Under the pieces are notes generated by a model, which saw nothing but the letters and a program-made list of their open reading frames with translations, ran no database searches and was not told the DNA's origin. 18,403 bases of DNA, taken from assembly GCA_016928525.1 (NCBI GenBank), contig JAFGKO010000227.1, forward strand, positions 1 to 18,403, given 5' to 3'. The position numbers and the translations under genes are program-made. Of this stretch, positions 14,925 to 18,403 are shown in pieces. This DNA is from Anaerolineales bacterium (GTDB lineage: Bacteria > Chloroflexota > Anaerolineae > Anaerolineales > Villigracilaceae). Position 1 is the stretch's first letter; every line of letters begins with the position of its first letter.

Positions 14925-15926
14925 ATGACATCCATCTCGCTCCCGGCGCGCCCTTCTACAGCCGGAAACCTGCGTCCGTTGAACATCCTGCGAGACCTGC
15001 CTCACGTGGCCGATCTCATTGAGCTTTGTTTTGCCAACAATATGGACAGCGAAGGTCATTCTTACGTCCGGCAGATGCGGCGCGCCAGCAGCGATGCGTC
15101 TTTCATGCGTTGGGCCAGCAATGCCATTGAGAGCGCATCCATGCCACTCTCGGGTTTCGTATGGGAGCAGGACGGGCGCATCATCGGGAATGCCAGTCTG
15201 GTGCCTTTCCGGTACAAAGGCAAACGTATCTACCTGATCGCCAACGTCGCCACACATCCCGACCACCGTCGGAGAGGCATCGCCCGCGCCCTGACTGAAC
15301 GGACCTTGACCCACGCCCGTCAACGCGGCGCCAGTGAACTTTGGCTGCACGTCCGCGCAGACAACCCTGGAGCTGTTCAAATGTATACGGACCTGGGATT
15401 TGTGGAACGCGCACGACGTATAACCTGGCGCGCGAGGAAGGTAGAACCCCTTTCCTCTGCCTCTCTTTCTCGCTCTACCCACGCTCCCAGCCTGCTGACC
15501 GTTACCAAACGATATTCTCGCTTTTGGCCGCAACAACTAACCTGGCTCAACCAGTTGCATCCCGAAGAATTATCCTGGTACCGTTCCTTGGGTTGGAAGA
15601 GTCTCAGACCTGGTCTGTGGAACTGGCTCTACCGTGCATTTGTCGAATTTGACCTGCGGCAATGGGCAATTCAAAAAGACGGGCAATTACAAGGTGTGTT
15701 GGCCTGGATGCCCACGCTGCGTGGCACACCTCTTTGGCTGGCCTGCAACCCTGACGCTGATCCCGAATCAATCACAACTTTGTTGGTACAAGTTCAAAGC
15801 GATCTGAGATACCATCAGAACTTGAAGTTGGAACATCCCGCCGGTTTACAAGAAGAAGCCATTCAAGCGGCAGGGTTTGATAACGCCAGAACCCTGATTT
15901 GGATGCGTGCAGAGGGTGCAACTTAG
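14925..15926 (+). CDS. GNAT-family N-acetyltransferase with extra C-terminal domain
   Basis: The first half (about 15-170) of this 333-residue protein is a GNAT fold. The acetyl-CoA binding motif is NVATHPDHRRRGIARAL (107-123), with the R-x-x-G-x-A signature at 115-120, followed by LWLHVRADNPGAVQMYTDLGFV (N147, Y154). The second half (about 180-333), rich in Trp and Leu, has no motif I recognise. It could be a second, degenerate GNAT fold, as in tandem GNAT proteins, but I see no second acetyl-CoA signature. The acceptor substrate is unknown. The gene begins directly behind a TATAAT box and is followed 39 bp later by a small membrane protein gene on the same strand. Confidence 0.88.
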   Translation: MTSISLPARPSTAGNLRPLNILRDLPHVADLIELCFANNMDSEGHSYVRQMRRASSDASFMRWASNAIESASMPLSGFVWEQDGRIIGNASLVPFRYKGKRIYLIANVATHPDHRRRGIARALTERTLTHARQRGASELWLHVRADNPGAVQMYTDLGFVERARRITWRARKVEPLSSASLSRSTHAPSLLTVTKRYSRFWPQQLTWLNQLHPEELSWYRSLGWKSLRPGLWNWLYRAFVEFDLRQWAIQKDGQLQGVLAWMPTLRGTPLWLACNPDADPESITTLLVQVQSDLRYHQNLKLEHPAGLQEEAIQAAGFDNARTLIWMRAEGAT

Positions 15927-15940
15927 TCTGCTCTGCAACG

Positions 15941-15946
15941 TATTAT
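15941..15946 (+). promoter_or_regulatory. Possible -10 box before the small membrane protein gene
   Basis: TATTAT lies 19 bp before the ATG and would give a short leader starting near the AAAGGAGA ribosome binding site (15953-15960). No good -35 box is seen. The gene may instead be co-transcribed with the GNAT gene. Confidence 0.3.
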
Positions 15947-15965
15947 TTACTGAAAGGAGAATACA

Positions 15966-16340
15966 ATGACCAAATTCATTCTGCGTTGGATTATCAACGC
16001 GATCGCACTATTTGCAGCTGTTTCCATCGTCCCTGGTGTTAATCTGCAAGGCAGTTGGACATCTATTATCTGGCTGGCGCTCATCTTCGGGCTGATCAAT
16101 GCCTTCCTGGGCCCCCTGCTCAAACTGCTGACCTGTCCGCTTATCTTCCTGACCCTGGGTCTGTTCACGCTATTGATCAACACTTTCCTCTTTTGGCTCA
16201 CCGGGCAGGTCGGTCAGGCCTTTGGCATTGGTCTCACCATCGACGGTTTCTGGCCCGCCTTCCTTGGCGGTCTGGTCGTCACCGTAGTGAGCGTGGTTCT
16301 AAGTTTGATCCTGAAGGACGAACTTAAGAAACATCGCTAA
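15966..16340 (+). CDS. Small four-helix membrane protein, PF04020 (Phage_holin_4_2) type
   Basis: The 124-residue product is almost entirely hydrophobic, with about four membrane helices: 5-23, 30-50, 55-80 and 93-116. It has the features of the widespread PF04020 family: an early RWIINAIALF, GLINAFLGPLLKLLTCPL with the typical Asn and Pro residues, and a short charged tail ending KDELKKHR. The family is named after phage holins, but most members sit in ordinary chromosomal settings and their role is unknown. No phage gene is present around it. A strong ribosome binding site (AAAGGAGA) precedes the ATG, and a terminator follows 30 bp after the stop. Confidence 0.9.
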   Translation: MTKFILRWIINAIALFAAVSIVPGVNLQGSWTSIIWLALIFGLINAFLGPLLKLLTCPLIFLTLGLFTLLINTFLFWLTGQVGQAFGIGLTIDGFWPAFLGGLVVTVVSVVLSLILKDELKKHR

Positions 16341-16370
16341 AATTGCTAAACCAAATAATGGCAGCAAGAG

Positions 16371-16410
16371 CCTGGCAAATGTTTGATACCGTTTGCCAGG
16401 TTTCTCTTTA
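16371..16410. terminator. Terminator between convergent genes
   Basis: CCTGGCAAA (16371-16379) and TTTGCCAGG (16392-16400) form a perfect 9-bp stem with a 12-nt loop. On the plus strand it is followed by a T-rich tract (TTTCTCTTTATTT), so it ends the PF04020-like gene. On the minus strand the following sequence is only moderately T-rich, so termination of the GT-C-like gene there is less certain. Confidence 0.8.
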
Positions 16411-18279
16411 TTTCAGCACTTCCACTGTTTCAATTTGAAGTATAGCCGGTCGCTTTTTTATGCTATGTATTATTCCACATCCCGATATCAGGTTGTGATC
16501 TGAATCTCGTTGGAGACCGCTGGTGGATCCCATGAACAGATAAGATTCGTTACTCACCAAATCATTACCGACAAAAACTCGCGTACCATTACCTGTTGAA
16601 ATTCCATTATCCGTTAAAACTTGATACACTTCAGCATCAGAAGCGTCAGCCCGCATTTCAAATGAACTGGTCTGAAAATCTTCTGCGCAAATTCGAAGCG
16701 CCTGACCACAGGAGGCTTCGTCTTCAGGGAGAATATCAACATAAGATCCCTGGTGAAATTCAACAGCATATGGAACTTGATCAGGCTGGCATGATGAAAT
16801 ATCAAACGTGGGGGCCGTACTCAAGCGTTGAATGAATATTGGAACTACAACGGTGAAAATGATCACCAAAACCGATAACATCCCTGCGAGCTTCGATAGC
16901 CTGCTCTCAGACACCCAAGATTCTTGGAAAGGGTTAAATTTACCGGCTGCGACCGCCACAAACCCGAAAAACAACGGCATCGTACTCGCATAGATCCGAA
17001 TCCCGCCATCGATGGGAGGCAAGAAAGGAATTGAGAACAAGAAACCAATCAGGACAGCTACAAAAAAGGAATACAATGGCTCGAATATTTTTCGTACCGA
17101 CTTTACTACGCCTACAGCGGTCAAGACCAGCCCAGCCACCCAAATAAGGTAACTCCACACCATCTGACCGTTAGGAGAATAATATCTAAAAATGCCTATG
17201 TTTGAAAAAAAGAAATCACGATATGCTTTGGCTGCGCCTATGAAGAAACTTAGCGGGTGGGCGAGAAAAAACTTCCAGGCTGCGCGATAGATGATGTCCG
17301 AATCCCGAGTCGCAAAGCGTTGGATAGCGGCGTTATAGCCGGCGCCACCTACCACCTGACCATACAATGTAAAAGCGAAATTCCCGAAGGACCGTTTTCC
17401 AGGTTCTACGATAAAAGAACTGAAAACCGGGTTTACGATTAAAAACGTCAGAGAGACAGCCACAAATGCGATGATGGTAGCGCGGAATGAAAACCGTGCT
17501 TGTTTTCGAAAGGCCCAGCCTGCCCAGAGCACCAATACCGGGAATACAAAAAAAGTACCTGCCCGCGCACTTACGGCCACCACCAAGACAGCCAGGCCGA
17601 TTGCAAGCTTATCGAGTCTTTGTGACTTGACCGAATTCCAAAGAATGACGAAGCCCAAACAGCCAAGCGCCATTCCAAGCAACTCGGTATAGAGAATGCC
17701 AACCAGATGTTGGATATAGAAATACAAGAACGTTGTATAGAGTGCTGCAGCCAGCGTTCCAAAATCATTGCGAATGACGTACGCAGAAAGAATACAACTG
17801 GTTCCCAATAACCCCACCAGGATTGCCATACTCCACATCAAATTATGTTGGGTAAGGAACAACAGACTGGAAACAAAGCTGGTAAACATAGGCCGCCAGG
17901 CAGCGATGTTCGAAAGTCTATATCCGTCGGTCAGAAAATTAGCCCCACTATAGTAACTGAATCCATCTCTAAAAGGCAATAAACCACCGATAATCATATT
18001 GCCCGAATAACCCGACGTCCAGAAATATGATAATTGCATGGAAATAACCAATGCAGTGACGCAAGCCGCAAAGAACCAGGAATATTTTCCTTTGATGCTA
18101 AAACTTACATAATATAAAAATAATACTAATATGAAATATGGAAACGAGAATTGTGAAAAAAAGATACCTATTGAACTTGGAATGGGAATTATTAAAATAA
18201 AAATAAACAATGCAAAAGGAAATAGAACCAATATAACAGGCAAGAAGAATTTCTTTAAAAGAGTAACCGAAACATTCAT
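16408..18279 (-). CDS. Polytopic membrane protein, probable GT-C-type glycosyltransferase
   Basis: The 623-residue protein has about 11-13 membrane helices over residues 10-480 and an extracytoplasmic C-terminal domain of about 130 residues with several cysteines (SSCQ, ASCGQALRICA, SGCGI). The first long loop holds an acidic site, PFRDGFSYYSGANFL (D105), followed by AAWRPMFTSFVSSLLFL. This acidic-loop-plus-RP pattern is like the lipid-phosphosugar-dependent GT-C transferases (family 39 and relatives), so transfer of a sugar outside the membrane is a fair guess. The sugar and acceptor are unknown. No Shine-Dalgarno precedes the ATG, which lies 7 bp after the stop of the upstream gene, so coupling is likely. 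The 5' part is distinctly AT-rich compared with other genes here. Confidence 0.8.
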   Translation of the reverse strand: MNVSVTLLKKFFLPVILVLFPFALFIFILIIPIPSSIGIFFSQFSFPYFILVLFLYYVSFSIKGKYSWFFAACVTALVISMQLSYFWTSGYSGNMIIGGLLPFRDGFSYYSGANFLTDGYRLSNIAAWRPMFTSFVSSLLFLTQHNLMWSMAILVGLLGTSCILSAYVIRNDFGTLAAALYTTFLYFYIQHLVGILYTELLGMALGCLGFVILWNSVKSQRLDKLAIGLAVLVVAVSARAGTFFVFPVLVLWAGWAFRKQARFSFRATIIAFVAVSLTFLIVNPVFSSFIVEPGKRSFGNFAFTLYGQVVGGAGYNAAIQRFATRDSDIIYRAAWKFFLAHPLSFFIGAAKAYRDFFFSNIGIFRYYSPNGQMVWSYLIWVAGLVLTAVGVVKSVRKIFEPLYSFFVAVLIGFLFSIPFLPPIDGGIRIYASTMPLFFGFVAVAAGKFNPFQESWVSESRLSKLAGMLSVLVIIFTVVVPIFIQRLSTAPTFDISSCQPDQVPYAVEFHQGSYVDILPEDEASCGQALRICAEDFQTSSFEMRADASDAEVYQVLTDNGISTGNGTRVFVGNDLVSNESYLFMGSTSGLQRDSDHNLISGCGIIHSIKKRPAILQIETVEVLK

Positions 18280-18286
18280 ACCAAGT

Positions 18287-18403
18287 TCATCTATTTGTCA
18301 GGTTGGATTCGCGATTTAAGCCTGGCAGGCCTCCCGCCGGGTTCGCTTTTTGAACCGCGCGGAGGATGGCTTGCGCCGCCACCTCCGCTGCAAACGCGCC
18401 GAC
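18287..18403 (-). CDS. 3' end of an unidentified gene, cut by the window edge
   Basis: An open minus-strand frame enters from the right edge and ends at TGA (18289-18287). It encodes 38 residues containing VGAFAAEVAAQAILRAVQ, an Ala-rich helix, then a Gly/Pro-rich and polar tail. Base use is GC-rich and codon-like, unlike the AT-rich gene after it. The helix is reminiscent of the C-terminal helix of some FAD/NAD-dependent oxidoreductases, but the piece is too short to name. It lies 7 bp upstream of the GT-C-like gene on the same strand, which suggests one operon. Confidence 0.55.
   Translation of the reverse strand, partial: VGAFAAEVAAQAILRAVQKANPAGGLPGLNRESNLTNR

Noticed and set aside
14883..15536. 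217-codon minus-strand frame opposite the GNAT gene
   Set aside because: It overlaps the GNAT frame, which has clear family motifs, and the promoter region of the divergent genes.
15966..16340. Sign of a prophage because of the holin-like protein
   Set aside because: The PF04020 family name is misleading; no endolysin, structural or integrase gene is nearby.

Overview
The window looks like a chromosomal segment of a bacterium of the phylum Chloroflexota, probably class Anaerolineae. This is inferred from the gene set and protein style, not from a marker gene: a membrane Ser/Thr kinase with a TolB-type propeller, a TgpA-like transglutaminase, a DUF389 protein with an SH3 tail, and long Thr/Pro stalks. 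No rRNA, tRNA, CRISPR array, insertion sequence or prophage was found.

Left part (about 1-6720, all on the minus strand): a class I heat-shock operon, hrcA-grpE-dnaK-dnaJ, read from a sigma-70-type promoter with a perfect CIRCE operator just downstream, and closed by a hairpin terminator after dnaJ. The next gene of the classical order, prmA (ribosomal protein L11 methyltransferase), is split off from dnaJ by a VapBC-type toxin-antitoxin pair (AbrB antitoxin, PIN toxin) with its own promoter. The toxin gene overlaps the prmA start by 8 bp, so prmA now seems to depend on the toxin-antitoxin transcript. Two small palindromic elements lie in this block: a REP-like element of about 105 bp between grpE and dnaK, and a 33-bp palindrome inside the prmA reading frame that lengthens the protein just before its SAM-binding motif. 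A further gene starts on the minus strand at 42 and leaves the window.

Middle part (about 6733-14858): a minus-strand receptor-type Ser/Thr kinase with a Thr/Pro stalk and a C-terminal beta-propeller. After a 354-bp spacer come two plus-strand genes overlapping by 4 bp: a membrane transglutaminase and a GAF-PAS-class III adenylate cyclase. A bidirectional terminator separates them from a convergent DUF389 membrane protein that carries a Thr/Pro stalk and a bacterial SH3 domain. The theme is envelope sensing and signalling (kinase, cAMP, cell-wall-type binding domain), but no direct functional link can be shown from sequence.

Right part (14913-18403): a plus-strand GNAT acetyltransferase and a small PF04020-type membrane protein, then a convergent minus-strand block with a large GT-C-like membrane protein and the 3' end of an upstream gene. 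The GT-C gene is visibly richer in A+T at its 5' end.

A recurring point is that several genes (transglutaminase, GNAT and the edge gene) have a -10-like hexamer exactly 6 bp before ATG and no Shine-Dalgarno, which predicts leaderless transcripts. Others (dnaK, abrB, kinase, DUF389, the PF04020-like gene) have good Shine-Dalgarno sites.
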